Shown here: piece by piece, positions 37,114 through 46,793 of the stretch
Layout of the letters: the number at the start of each line of letters is the position of its first letter
Numbering within the stretch: the first letter of the stretch is position 1
DNA from: Bacteroidota bacterium
Lineage (GTDB): Bacteria > Bacteroidota > Ignavibacteria > UBA10030 > UBA8401
Length of the DNA stretch: 64,000 nt
Direction: 5' to 3'
Assembly (NCBI GenBank): GCA_035506275.1
Contig: DATJPT010000002.1
Coordinates: 156,642 to 220,641, forward strand
Position numbers and translations under genes: made by a program
The notes under the pieces: model-generated
Databases searched by the model: none
What the model was told of the DNA's origin: nothing
What the model saw: the letters and a program-made list of their open reading frames with translations, nothing else

Positions 37114-38142
37114 TTATTTGTTCCGGCAAACCATAAGGACAAAATCGCTCTTGAGCTCTCCCCTTTTCAACCCGTCATCTTCAACGGCGAAGATCGAATC
37201 CAATAATTTCTTCGTCCGGTTGCTGCCGTCGGTGAAGTTGTGCGCGATGTCCTTAAAGATCAGCTGGAGCAGTGTTCCGCCGTATTCTTTTTTTTCCAAT
37301 ACGCTGAACCTGCCGGCAATCGAATTTTCGATGAGGTTCGATTCTGCCGATTCGGAAGGGTCGTTCAGGTACATGCTGAGTCTCCCCGGCCGGTAAATTT
37401 TCTTTTTCAGCGTGCCGTCAAAATATTTCCTCCGGTATTCATGCGGAATGGTCCCTAAAACGCGGTTCGCTGTTTCCAGTTGTTTGTCCGTCCACTGAAA
37501 ACGAGCGGGACCAACGTATTCGTTCACGATAAATATTCCGTTGTCTCTGAGCGACACCCGGATTTTGTCGAGTACGTTCCCGATTGCATGAAAGTGATGC
37601 AGCGCTCCTTCGACGATCACAACATCGTACCGTTTTTCCCCCGGGTCAAGCGCATGGACATCTGCTACTTCAAAGCTTGTTTTCGAGCCAACGCCGGCAT
37701 TCTGCGCATTGATTCTTGCCTGTTCGATCCTCTCCTTCGAGACATCAATCCCCGTAAGTCTTAAATTTTTGCAGACAGAGACCCATCGGATCTCCCTGTT
37801 TCCCGAGCCGCATCCGAGCGAGATGCCTGCGAGCGGACGATCGCCGTTCAGATATTTTTCCGAAATATATTCGACATGATCTTTGTCCGCAGAGCCGGTG
37901 ATCAAATAATTCCAGCGCCTCTGCACTTCGGGAATATCCCACCAGTTTGAGGTCGATCCTGATGTGTGGGACCAGGAACGCCGAACTCTCTCTTCATCCT
38001 TCTCAACAAGCTTGAACAGGATTTCGCCGAACCCGGTTCTGCGGATCTTTTCGTAGAGGACGACAAAATCGTGAGGGTTGATCAGACTGTTAAACATAAG
38101 ACGGTTTCCATTCTTGAGGTGCGTTACAATATACGCCGACAT
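37114..38142 (-). CDS. SAM-dependent methyltransferase
   Basis: The ATG at 38142 gives 342 residues; an ATG 45 bases further in is also possible. A class I methyltransferase core is clear: motif I ISLGCGSGNREIRW, strand 2 TGIDVSKERIEQAR, ADVHALDPGEKRYDVVIVEG, the ALHHF motif and LRDNGIFIVNEYVG. The N-terminal 100 residues (WWDIPEVQRRWN) and C-terminal part are specific to this protein and may set the substrate, which is unknown. It stands alone, between the metal module and the terminator of the mannan operon. Confidence 0.8.
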   Translation of the reverse strand: MSAYIVTHLKNGNRLMFNSLINPHDFVVLYEKIRRTGFGEILFKLVEKDEERVRRSWSHTSGSTSNWWDIPEVQRRWNYLITGSADKDHVEYISEKYLNGDRPLAGISLGCGSGNREIRWVSVCKNLRLTGIDVSKERIEQARINAQNAGVGSKTSFEVADVHALDPGEKRYDVVIVEGALHHFHAIGNVLDKIRVSLRDNGIFIVNEYVGPARFQWTDKQLETANRVLGTIPHEYRRKYFDGTLKKKIYRPGRLSMYLNDPSESAESNLIENSIAGRFSVLEKKEYGGTLLQLIFKDIAHNFTDGSNRTKKLLDSIFAVEDDGLKRGELKSDFVLMVCRNK

Positions 38143-38203
38143 GGGCAACAATGTCCAATAGCTTAGGAGCGCACTCGCGCGAAGAGAGCCCGATCATCCT
38201 GCC

Positions 38204-38234
38204 AAAAAAAATGCCCCGGCAGATTGCCGAGGCA
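38204..38234 (-). terminator. Rho-independent terminator of the glycan-utilisation operon
   Basis: On the minus strand TGCCTCGGCA (38234-38225) pairs with TGCCGGGGCA (38221-38212) across a 3-base loop, with one T-G pair, and is followed directly by eight T residues (38211-38204). It lies 22 bases after the GH130 stop and is the only convincing terminator seen for the long gene series that begins beyond 64000. Confidence 0.92.
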
Positions 38235-38256
38235 CCTCATTGCCTCCACCAATTTC

Positions 38257-39741
38257 TTATGCCGGCTGCATCTTCGACAGAAGCTCGTCGATCGAAACGC
38301 TTGCAATGCGGGTGGCGCGGTCCGACATCGCATAGGGAATGATCAGCCTTCCGTTGTGCGCGATAGCCCCGCACGTATAGACCACATTCGGCACGTATCC
38401 TTCCCGCTCCGATGCATCCGGTGCGATGAGCGGCTGGCGGAGCCTCCCGATCACCCGGGACGGATCGCGGGGGTCGAGGAGAACAGCGCCGATGCAATAT
38501 TTTCTGACCGGACCGACGCCGTGCGTCAGCAGAATCCACCCTTTCTCCGTTTCGACGGGCGATCCGCAATTCCCGATCTGGGTGAATTCCCAATGATGAG
38601 ATGGCTGCATCAGCGGCGCGGGAGCATTCCATTGATAGACATTGTCCGAGAAAACAATGTACAGATTTTCCGCATCGTGCCTCGACACCGCGGCGTAGCG
38701 GCCGTTGATCTTCCTCGGGAAGAGGGCCATCCCTTTGTTCTTAGCAGCGTCGCCGCTCAGCGAGTTGATCCGGAAGCGGATGAAATCGGTCGTTTCAAGG
38801 AGGAGCGGCATGATCGTCTTGCCGTCATACGCCGTGTAGGTGGCGTAGTAAGTTGCCCTGCCGTCGTTGTCGGTGAATTGAACGAACCGGGCATCCTCGA
38901 TTCCGTTCGATTCAAACGACGACACCGGAAAAATCGCCCGTTCGGAAAGCGGGACCTGCTCTGAAAAATTGATCTCATAGTTCAGCTCGAGGAGCGATTC
39001 GAGCGCAGCGATGGCCCGGCGCTGGGGCGCCGAAAGCTTTGCGCCGCGTTTCTTGAACCTGGCAAGTCTCGCTTCAATCTGAGAGCGCGTAAATTTTGCC
39101 GGCAGCGGGCTGACGATCTCCTTCATCGAGGAGCTTTTGCGTTCGCCGTTCTGGAGCTTGCTGAAAAAATCCGACGCGGTAAAAACAGGATCGGGGCTTA
39201 CCGCCGGCGTCGTTACTATCTTTCCGGCGGCATCCAATGAAAGCTCTCCTTTTTTATTGATGATGCCGGTACGGAATTCAATGGAAGAGATGTGCCCCTC
39301 TCCGGTCGCCCGAAGGCTCACGATGCAGCGAAGCGCTCCGCTCGGTACGCCGTTCTGGTCGGGATGTGGAACGATCGAAGGATTAAAGAGCGCGGCGGCT
39401 TCCAGCGAATATTCGCACACAAAGTACGAGCCGAGCAGCAGACGCTGCGACGCGGAGAGTTCGCACCGCGGGGGAAGAAAACCTTTGACCCTTTCGTAGC
39501 CCAGATGGAAGGTTTCTTCGATGTTCCGGTGGCGGCTGCGGAATTCGGCAAAAACATTATTGAGGATGTTCTGCGATTCCTCATCGGTCAAGTCGGCCAC
39601 ACGGCGGACAAGCCCTTTCATGCGCGCGGCATATCCGGGACTCAGCGGGCCGACGGGGGCAAACGGTTTGATGATGACCCGCGAGACATCAGGTTGAATA
39701 AGCGCGGGCTGGCGCCGCACTTCCAATTCTTCCCTTTTCAT
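38257..39741 (-). CDS. Glycoside hydrolase family 130 (beta-mannoside phosphorylase type)
   Basis: The 494-residue protein matches GH130 five-blade propeller enzymes: GPLSPGYAARMKGLVRRV near the N-terminus, FNPSIVPHPDQ, GIEDARFVQFTDNDGRATYYATYTAYDG in the middle, WILLTHGVGPVRKYCIGAVLLD and the final VPNVVYTCGAIAHNGRLIIPY. There is no signal peptide, so it acts in the cytoplasm. GH130 members phosphorolyse or hydrolyse beta-mannosides such as mannosyl-glucose, mannobiose and mannosyl-GlcNAc. It is the last gene of the operon, 56 bases after a GH2 beta-mannosidase, which supports mannoside use. Phosphorylase versus hydrolase cannot be decided by eye. Confidence 0.9.
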   Translation of the reverse strand: MKREELEVRRQPALIQPDVSRVIIKPFAPVGPLSPGYAARMKGLVRRVADLTDEESQNILNNVFAEFRSRHRNIEETFHLGYERVKGFLPPRCELSASQRLLLGSYFVCEYSLEAAALFNPSIVPHPDQNGVPSGALRCIVSLRATGEGHISSIEFRTGIINKKGELSLDAAGKIVTTPAVSPDPVFTASDFFSKLQNGERKSSSMKEIVSPLPAKFTRSQIEARLARFKKRGAKLSAPQRRAIAALESLLELNYEINFSEQVPLSERAIFPVSSFESNGIEDARFVQFTDNDGRATYYATYTAYDGKTIMPLLLETTDFIRFRINSLSGDAAKNKGMALFPRKINGRYAAVSRHDAENLYIVFSDNVYQWNAPAPLMQPSHHWEFTQIGNCGSPVETEKGWILLTHGVGPVRKYCIGAVLLDPRDPSRVIGRLRQPLIAPDASEREGYVPNVVYTCGAIAHNGRLIIPYAMSDRATRIASVSIDELLSKMQPA

Positions 39742-39797
39742 AGGTGAATACCTTCTTTCTGGTGAAATAGTTTTTCAGACCGTTGGACGCGCATGCT

Positions 39798-42254
39798 TCA
39801 CATCGCCCGAAATCTGAGTCTTTCCTTAATTAAATTTTGGGGGAGACGACTGATGACGCGGACGACTTTCGGCACGCCGGCATCCACGTCGAAGTAGTTA
39901 TCGTCCATTTCGGCATCGTCGTTCTCGATTTCAATTCTGAGATTCTTTTTGAACCGCTCCGAAGTCACGGTGACAAGACAGGCACCTTCGCTGTCATTCG
40001 TCACTTGGAATTCGGCATTCGACATTGGGAAACGCATATGTTTCGGCTCGACGAAGAAGAATCTGTTTTCGGAAAGCACGGCGCCGCCGCGTTTCAAACT
40101 TGCCAGAAGGTACGACTGCGCCGGGTCGGTGTGAGACCAATCAGCGCTGTTGATCTTCATCAGCAGCACTGAAGCATTGCGGCCGAGACGCGCCTTCGAT
40201 GTTTTTGTCCACTCCACGGCACCGCTGAAGGTGCGAAGTGTGATTTCCAGCGAGGCATCCTGTTGGGCAAGCAGGTCGGATGTTCCCCAGACTTCAATAT
40301 TCGCCCCGATCCTCCGGAAGCTCACCAGCACCGGTGCTGAGAATTTTTTTGCAAAGTAGTAGGCGGCCTTGGGCCGAAGCGCGCTGTCGATGACCGACCA
40401 GCTGGTCACAGGCCAGCAATCGTTCAACTGCCAAAAGAGAGAGCCTGCCGTTTTGAATTTTCTTCTCCGCCAGTGTTCCACCGCGGTTTTCAGCGCCTCG
40501 GCCTGCACGATCTGTCCCTTGTAGATAAAATCTTCCAAGTCCGTTCCGACGTGGACATGGCTCGCCTGGAAACGGTACAAACGCTCGGTCCCTTCCGGAA
40601 GCTTATCGTGATGCTCAAGAACGGGGCTCAGCGGAGTGCGGTCTGAGAGAACCGTTACCTGTTCCAATGTGCGATAATGCGGAGGAGCTTGGAAGCCGAA
40701 CTCCGTCACAAACCGTGCATTGTCGTTTTCGTATTCCTTAAAGTCCTTCCAGCGCGCCCACATTTCCCATTGATGATGATTGCCGTTCGATTCATCGTTG
40801 GGGAATCCCTTCCCGAACGGCGAGCTCCGCCAATAAGGACGTGTTCCGTCGAACTCCCGGCATACGGACGGCAGAAGCTGTTTGAAAATTTTCGCGCCGA
40901 CCATTGCATCCGGCGATGTTCCGGGATGCCTCTGGCAGAATATCCACTCGCACTCGTTGTTGCCGCACCAGAGAACGATGCTTGGATGATTCCGCAATCG
41001 TTTCACCGCTTTCTCCGCTTCATCGGCGACCTGCTTCAGGAACCAGGGATGTTCCGGATACTCGGCGCAGGCGAACATAAAATCCTGCCATACCATCAAT
41101 CCGTACCGGTCGCACAGGCGGTAGAATATTTCCTGCTCATAAATGCCTCCCCCCCATACGCGTAGCATATTCATATGAGCGGCCTTCGCCATGCCGAGCA
41201 ATTTCTCGTAGGTGCCGTCTGCGATCCGCGGAATGAACGAATCGCTCGGGATCCAATCCGCCCCTTTGCAATAGATTTTTTCGCCGTTGATCTCGATGAT
41301 GAACGTCGACCCTTCATCATCGGGCTTCTGCAGCAGCCGGACAGTGCGGAGCGCAAACGGAACCTCGATACGTTCGACTTCCTCGTCCTTCATCGAAAGC
41401 CATAAAGCTGCCCGGTAGATTGGCTGTTCGCCGTAACCGTTCGGCCACCAGAGCTTCGGGTTTTTTATGCGGAGCCGGAATTTCATCCTTCCTCTTTTTG
41501 CGGGGCGCCGGTCGGCAGCAGCGGCGGCTTCATCCGACAACTCGGTGTGCAGCACCATCCGCGCCGCCGAGAGAAGGGACACATCGACCGAAACCTCCAC
41601 CAACGCTTCGCGCTTTGTCAGGGCGATAGCTTTGACGCAGGGGGATTGAAGCAGCCCTTCAGAATGACTTTCAAGCCTGATGGCGCGCCAGATTCCCGAT
41701 GTCGCCAGCCGCGGACCCCAGTCCCAGCCGAACGAATATTGCGCCTTGCGCGCATACATCCGGTGAGGTTCGTGGCCGGCCATGAGCGGGCCGTATTTTT
41801 TCTCGAGAGCTTTCGCCCGGATCTCCGGGGAGTCAAAAATGATCTCAATGCGGTTGGTTCCCCGCTGCAGATATTTTTTAACATCAAACCGGTGCTCGAC
41901 GAACATATCGGCCGTGATCGCAGCGGGCCGGCCGTTGATCCGGATATCCGCATAGGTATCCAATCCTTCCGCGACAAGATCGATCCGTTTTTCGCGGAGA
42001 AAATCCTCTTCGACTTCGAATTCGCGCCGGTACATCCATTGCTGCGAATCGACCCATTGCACCTGTTCCTCATTCATCCGGTAGAATGGGTCGGGAATTT
42101 TTCCGTTCGCCAGCAGGTCGGTATGGACCGTTCCGGGAACAGTACCATCCATCCATTGAACGGCATCCGCAACGCTGCGGGGAAGCACGCGATACTTATC
42201 GATGGCTTTGAACTGCCACACTCCGTTCAGGTCTATAATCTTCAACTCACACAC
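39798..42254 (-). CDS. Beta-mannosidase (GH2)
   Basis: The 818-residue protein has the GH2 layout: jelly-roll sugar-binding domain (about 1-195, with QYSFGWDWGPRL at 172-182, typical of beta-mannosidases), Ig-like domain (about 195-310), TIM barrel (about 310-600) with acid/base E434 (WCGNNECEW) and nucleophile E518 (FVTEFGFQ), and C-terminal beta domains. It releases mannose from the non-reducing end of beta-mannosides. The start is a GTG one base after the TGA of the gene before it, and no signal peptide is seen, so it probably acts inside the cell on imported oligosaccharides. Confidence 0.95.
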   Translation of the reverse strand: MCELKIIDLNGVWQFKAIDKYRVLPRSVADAVQWMDGTVPGTVHTDLLANGKIPDPFYRMNEEQVQWVDSQQWMYRREFEVEEDFLREKRIDLVAEGLDTYADIRINGRPAAITADMFVEHRFDVKKYLQRGTNRIEIIFDSPEIRAKALEKKYGPLMAGHEPHRMYARKAQYSFGWDWGPRLATSGIWRAIRLESHSEGLLQSPCVKAIALTKREALVEVSVDVSLLSAARMVLHTELSDEAAAAADRRPAKRGRMKFRLRIKNPKLWWPNGYGEQPIYRAALWLSMKDEEVERIEVPFALRTVRLLQKPDDEGSTFIIEINGEKIYCKGADWIPSDSFIPRIADGTYEKLLGMAKAAHMNMLRVWGGGIYEQEIFYRLCDRYGLMVWQDFMFACAEYPEHPWFLKQVADEAEKAVKRLRNHPSIVLWCGNNECEWIFCQRHPGTSPDAMVGAKIFKQLLPSVCREFDGTRPYWRSSPFGKGFPNDESNGNHHQWEMWARWKDFKEYENDNARFVTEFGFQAPPHYRTLEQVTVLSDRTPLSPVLEHHDKLPEGTERLYRFQASHVHVGTDLEDFIYKGQIVQAEALKTAVEHWRRRKFKTAGSLFWQLNDCWPVTSWSVIDSALRPKAAYYFAKKFSAPVLVSFRRIGANIEVWGTSDLLAQQDASLEITLRTFSGAVEWTKTSKARLGRNASVLLMKINSADWSHTDPAQSYLLASLKRGGAVLSENRFFFVEPKHMRFPMSNAEFQVTNDSEGACLVTVTSERFKKNLRIEIENDDAEMDDNYFDVDAGVPKVVRVISRLPQNLIKERLRFRAM

Positions 42255-42255
42255 C

Positions 42256-45200
42256 TCATCTCAATAAGATCATTTTCTTTACAAGAACGGCGCTTGCCGT
42301 TTCCAACTTGTAGTAGTAAACGCCGCTTGCACGGCCGGCGGCATTCCACGCAACGGAATATTCGCCCGGAGAAACCCTGTCATGCACTAAGGTTGAGATT
42401 TCCCTTCCTAGCAGGTCGAATATTTTTAACGTGACAAATTCCGTTGAAGGAATCGCAAATCGAATCGTCGTGGAAGGGTTGAACGGGTTAGGGAAATTCT
42501 GTCCGAGCGCGAATTGCGTCGGAAGCACGGCACCCGCCGGCTGGCCGACTCCGGCATTGACATCATACAATGACGAAATTTGCGACACGGGGAGCATATA
42601 ATTATAGATCCTGATGTCGTCCAGGACTCCGTTAAAATCGTAATTGTTGTCCCCCGGAAAATCCTGACCGAACGCGAGGTCGTACGATGTCGAATTGATC
42701 GCTCCCGAGAACGATCCGAAGGCGTCGAGCTGGCCGTTCAAATAAATTTCGATGTCCGATCCGTTGTATGTTCCAGTCACATTATAGACACTGTCCAGTG
42801 CGAGGGGCGTCGCAGCATCGAGGTCCTTGGGAGTTCCCTGGGAATTTCGGACCGTCCATCGGATCTTGTTGCTGTTCGGGGAGATCGAGAACTTCCACCT
42901 GTTTTGCCAGCTTCCGTGAGAAATGGGATACTGCTCGCGCGAAGAATAAAACGCTCTGGGCGTAATCCAGAAGTTGACGGTGATCCCATTCTGAAAATTC
43001 AAGGCCGAATCGTCCGGCACATCGATCGATGAGGATGAGCCGTCAAAAAAATATGCGCTGGCCGAGCGGCCGAAGCGGTCGGAGGTGAACGAGCCGCCGC
43101 TTGCGGTGCCATCATGGTGATTGCCGCTCGCGTCTTTTGTGTCTCCGCTGAAAGGATAATACGCGACCAGGCTGCCGGTCTGCCAGTTGGAGAAGTCTCG
43201 TACTTCCAGGCCGACGCTGTCTTCAGCCGACCCGCCATAGCCGTCGTCGACGGTGCACAGGATGAAGTAATTTCCTGCGTTCTGCGGCGCCTGCCACGAT
43301 ACTGAAGAGCCGGCGCCGCTCACGACACCGCTGGCTGCTGACCAGTGATACGTCAGCGTGTTGCTGTCAGGGTCGGTTGCGATGCAGCGAATCGTGCTCG
43401 TTGCGCCAAGGTTGATTTTTCCGGGGACGGCGTTCATTTTTTGAATGACCGGCGGATGATTGATGAACTGAACAACAGAGAGCGTATCTGTCGCCTGCGT
43501 TTGCGTGTGCGTATCGCTGACAATGCATTGCACGGTATATTTCCCGACGGTGTCCGGCGCATGCCACGTCACCAGCGCGCCGCTCCCCGCGATTGAACCG
43601 CCCGACGCGTTCCACGAGTACGAAATCGCATCGCTGTCCCGGTCCACCGCCGTGCAGAAGAGCATTGTCGAGCGTCCCAGTAAAAGGGTGGCGGTGTCGG
43701 CCGAAAGGCTTTTGATCCTCGGCGGATAATTCGCGACCGGATGCCCGGAATGGTAATCGGCAACAATGCCGTTGACAAGCATCCGGTCGAGGTCGTACGT
43801 CGGCGTGACCGAAGCAGGGAGGTTCACGACGAGGACCGCGCTGTTTGCGCCGATCGGCAGACTCACAACTCCGGAAACACTCGTCAGGATGTAGGCGTGA
43901 GAGACATTGTCGTACAGATCGTGCTCTCCGGACCCCGCGTCGAAGCTCACCGAACGCTGCACCGAATCCGGGTTAAACAACAAATACGTCGGGTAGGCAG
44001 GGGCGTGAAAATAATCTGTCTTCAAGACATCAAGTTTAAGGATCATCGGGACGTCGGTCGTGTCGATGATGGCGCCGAAAATTCCGACGTGCGAAGATCC
44101 GTAAAGTGCAAAATTTGTAGGATTGCCATTCTGGATGGCATCCCCCGTTTCGTATGGCGTGACGGCAGGGTTGATCGGATTGTGCTGGTGCATCGATTCG
44201 TGGGCGATGTAGGAATTGGGATCGTATTGGTGCGACCATGCAGCGCCTGCATCCTGATTGCTGTCCGGCAGGTATTTTGTGTAAAATAGACGCGCGGCGT
44301 TCGAAGCATTCAAGACCCATTTGCCGATGATCCTTGCAAATCGGGCATCGTAACGGACCAGAGGAACAAGAGCGCCGACCTGCTCGAAGGTGTTCATGGT
44401 AAACGGATAGCCGTTGCCGCTGCCATATCCGGTCTCTCCGATCAGCCCGTCGCAGTCATAGCCTCCCCAATTCCCGACAGTGACCCCCCATAACCTTGAG
44501 TTGTCGCTTCCGTCAGAAAAGCACCACGTGACGAGTTTCCCGATGTCGTACGTCGTCCCCAGCTCGGCGTTCATGCGCGCGGCGATGTATGCGCCGTACG
44601 GAAGCTGCAGTTCATAGGATGGATTCTGGTTCACCGGATACGCAAGCAGCGATTCCATCGCAAGCTCCGCGCCGATCCTGAACTGAGTGTTGCCTGTCTG
44701 GACGTACGCCGAATACAGCAGCCAGGCGATCGATCCGCCCGCCTCCGGCTCGACCCACGTTGAATTTGTCGGCGTCATGGTCGAGAGGTTCCAGGCGGTA
44801 TGGTTCAGGTTTGCAAGGCTCCACGGCGTCGTGCTTCCCCCCATCGCATTAAGAGCGGCGAACCACCGGCTGGCAACCGTGACAAACTGATTCTGAAAAT
44901 TTCCGACCGTCGGGTACAGGCTGTACAACTGGTAGAAAAAAATATTTGGCATGACATCATACCACCAATCGCTTCCGCTCGATCCTCCCGGGTTGTTGAG
45001 ATAAACATCTTCCTGAGGATTTTGATTGAACCAATTCTGGCACTCGGAGACCCAGTTGATGCCGAACTGATTTGTCTTGTCGACGCCGACGAGGCTTGCG
45101 CCGAGCACGGCGGGGAGACAATTGATCGCCTCTTTGGTCTGGGACGGATTCTGCCCGACATAACTTGCGAGGCTGAAATTCTGCCCCACCGACACCAGCG

Positions 45201-45408
45201 GAAGATAGGTTCCGGTCACGTTCGGATTAAACACAAGCGAATCGTACCCGATGGCGACCTGTTTCCAATTTCTCATAAGATACGGCGACGGCTTATTCGG
45301 CATCTGATCGATCCTGCCGATAGAAATTTGCTGCGCACTGGACACGCCTGGCCTTGCAATCAACATCAAGAGGCCAAGTTGGACAAAAATTTTAACCCTG
45401 CGTGTCAC
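42256..45408 (-). CDS. Large T9SS-sorted surface protein with LamG domain, candidate glycan-active
   Basis: The 1050-residue protein starts at a GTG overlapping the previous stop (GTGA, 45405-45408). It has a signal peptide ending SSAQQ, then about 530 residues of helical, Trp-rich sequence of unknown family that resembles an (alpha/alpha)-barrel, two Ig/PKD-like domains (about 565-740), a LamG/concanavalin-type domain (about 745-950, FDGSSSSIDVPDDSALNF) and a T9SS tail with FPNPFNPSTTIRF and a final VLVKKMILLR. It is predicted to be anchored at the cell surface. Sited between an exported candidate glycosidase and beta-mannosidase, it may bind or cleave the polymer. No catalytic residue can be named. 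Confidence 0.8.
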   Translation of the reverse strand: MTRRVKIFVQLGLLMLIARPGVSSAQQISIGRIDQMPNKPSPYLMRNWKQVAIGYDSLVFNPNVTGTYLPLVSVGQNFSLASYVGQNPSQTKEAINCLPAVLGASLVGVDKTNQFGINWVSECQNWFNQNPQEDVYLNNPGGSSGSDWWYDVMPNIFFYQLYSLYPTVGNFQNQFVTVASRWFAALNAMGGSTTPWSLANLNHTAWNLSTMTPTNSTWVEPEAGGSIAWLLYSAYVQTGNTQFRIGAELAMESLLAYPVNQNPSYELQLPYGAYIAARMNAELGTTYDIGKLVTWCFSDGSDNSRLWGVTVGNWGGYDCDGLIGETGYGSGNGYPFTMNTFEQVGALVPLVRYDARFARIIGKWVLNASNAARLFYTKYLPDSNQDAGAAWSHQYDPNSYIAHESMHQHNPINPAVTPYETGDAIQNGNPTNFALYGSSHVGIFGAIIDTTDVPMILKLDVLKTDYFHAPAYPTYLLFNPDSVQRSVSFDAGSGEHDLYDNVSHAYILTSVSGVVSLPIGANSAVLVVNLPASVTPTYDLDRMLVNGIVADYHSGHPVANYPPRIKSLSADTATLLLGRSTMLFCTAVDRDSDAISYSWNASGGSIAGSGALVTWHAPDTVGKYTVQCIVSDTHTQTQATDTLSVVQFINHPPVIQKMNAVPGKINLGATSTIRCIATDPDSNTLTYHWSAASGVVSGAGSSVSWQAPQNAGNYFILCTVDDGYGGSAEDSVGLEVRDFSNWQTGSLVAYYPFSGDTKDASGNHHDGTASGGSFTSDRFGRSASAYFFDGSSSSIDVPDDSALNFQNGITVNFWITPRAFYSSREQYPISHGSWQNRWKFSISPNSNKIRWTVRNSQGTPKDLDAATPLALDSVYNVTGTYNGSDIEIYLNGQLDAFGSFSGAINSTSYDLAFGQDFPGDNNYDFNGVLDDIRIYNYMLPVSQISSLYDVNAGVGQPAGAVLPTQFALGQNFPNPFNPSTTIRFAIPSTEFVTLKIFDLLGREISTLVHDRVSPGEYSVAWNAAGRASGVYYYKLETASAVLVKKMILLR

Positions 45409-46793
45409 TGGACGATTTTTCCTTTTCCTTCTGTGAGCATCAGGGCCCCTATGCGTGTGTTGATGCCGAGTGTCAATTCATCCCCCTCTGCATTTGAGAA
45501 CGTTGCTCCAAGGTAATGATCGCGAGATTCCTCTTTGATCTTCTTATAGCGTAAGTACTTCACAGCCCCAGGATAATTCTCTACCTCGATAAGCGTATGC
45601 AGTGCTTCTATCGTCGATTCGGCTCCGGAGTTCTTGTTGACCGTCAACGATTCCTTGATGCCGTCGGCGCATCGTCCGCTCGCCGGATCATACATCTGCT
45701 GATGAGCAACGTTATTGCCGAACAGCCACGAAGCTGCCAGCCCGGCCATTGTCAGATAGGTTTCGTTCTTCGTCGCATCGTAGAGACGAAGAAGCCCGGC
45801 GGTAATTGGGCGAACACCGTACGCGATCTGCTCGCGTTGAAAATTACTGTCGGGACGAGCGACATCTATTTCCTTCATGAATCCCTTGATCAGCAGGCGG
45901 CTGTAAAATCCGTGAGCCTCCCGGTGTGCTGACTGAATCATCGTGCTGTCATTCAAGAGCATGCCAGCCGAGGCAAGCGCCTCGGTTTGGCCGTTTCCCC
46001 ACATATGCCACATCGTTTCCCACGACCTGTGCAGTCCATAAGGAAAAGAATCAAGATCGCCGTCCTGCATTACCATCAGCCCGTCGGCAATTCTTACGAT
46101 ATATTCCTTCACCTTTGGGTCATCCGATGCGCGATACCATTCCGCCAAACCTAAAAGGAGTTCCGAGCTGACGTCCGCACCTGATTCATAGACAAGCCAT
46201 TCCGGTATTCGAAACCCTCCTTTCGTCTTCTCCTTTCCGTAATTTTTAAGGAGGGCATCGATATGCGGCAGCGCGCGCATGACGCCTGTCTTCAATTTTG
46301 CTGCAAAGGCCGTGTCGATATTTTTGAATATCCGGTACCCCATCGACATGCTCCAGACGCCCCGCGCAGCCCACCAGCCGAATGATTTGATGCTTGTCGT
46401 TCCCGTCCGGTTGATCGTGTGGTCGGCAAAAATGAAATTGTAAAACTCGCCGTCATCCGTTTCCATTGCCGATACAAATTTCAACAGCGACCGGGCGTCC
46501 TCCAGAGCAGAGGCGTCGCGATGAAGTTCATAGTACCGCAGCATGACGACGGCAGCGCGGGCTGCATCGTCCACGCAGGCAATCCCTTCCGGGCCGGATT
46601 CCTTTGCATCGACCCAATTGAAGTCGGGATAATTTGAATAGATGTGGACAATACTGACCGTATCGCCGTAGAAATCTATCTTCTCCGTGAGATGCTTCAG
46701 ATGCCCGAAATTCACCAGCGAGGATTGTTCCTGTGCTTGCGCCACAGAAACAAACGCTGCAAGGAGCAGGAATATTTTCAAAGAGCTTCTCAC
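45405..46793 (-). CDS. Exported (alpha/alpha)-barrel-type candidate glycosidase
   Basis: I chose the GTG at 46793, which overlaps the kinase stop as GTGA and starts a clear signal peptide (RSSLKIFLLLAAFVSVAQAQ). The 462-residue product is rich in regularly spaced helices with paired Trp/Gly turns (SIKSFGWWAARGVW, SWETMWHMWGNGQ) and has a conserved-looking IACVDDAARA (71-80), as in six-hairpin glycosidases. I cannot place it in a numbered GH family. It is probably periplasmic. The operon context implies a role in trimming imported oligosaccharides. Confidence 0.7.
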   Translation of the reverse strand: MRSSLKIFLLLAAFVSVAQAQEQSSLVNFGHLKHLTEKIDFYGDTVSIVHIYSNYPDFNWVDAKESGPEGIACVDDAARAAVVMLRYYELHRDASALEDARSLLKFVSAMETDDGEFYNFIFADHTINRTGTTSIKSFGWWAARGVWSMSMGYRIFKNIDTAFAAKLKTGVMRALPHIDALLKNYGKEKTKGGFRIPEWLVYESGADVSSELLLGLAEWYRASDDPKVKEYIVRIADGLMVMQDGDLDSFPYGLHRSWETMWHMWGNGQTEALASAGMLLNDSTMIQSAHREAHGFYSRLLIKGFMKEIDVARPDSNFQREQIAYGVRPITAGLLRLYDATKNETYLTMAGLAASWLFGNNVAHQQMYDPASGRCADGIKESLTVNKNSGAESTIEALHTLIEVENYPGAVKYLRYKKIKEESRDHYLGATFSNAEGDELTLGINTRIGALMLTEGKGKIVQ

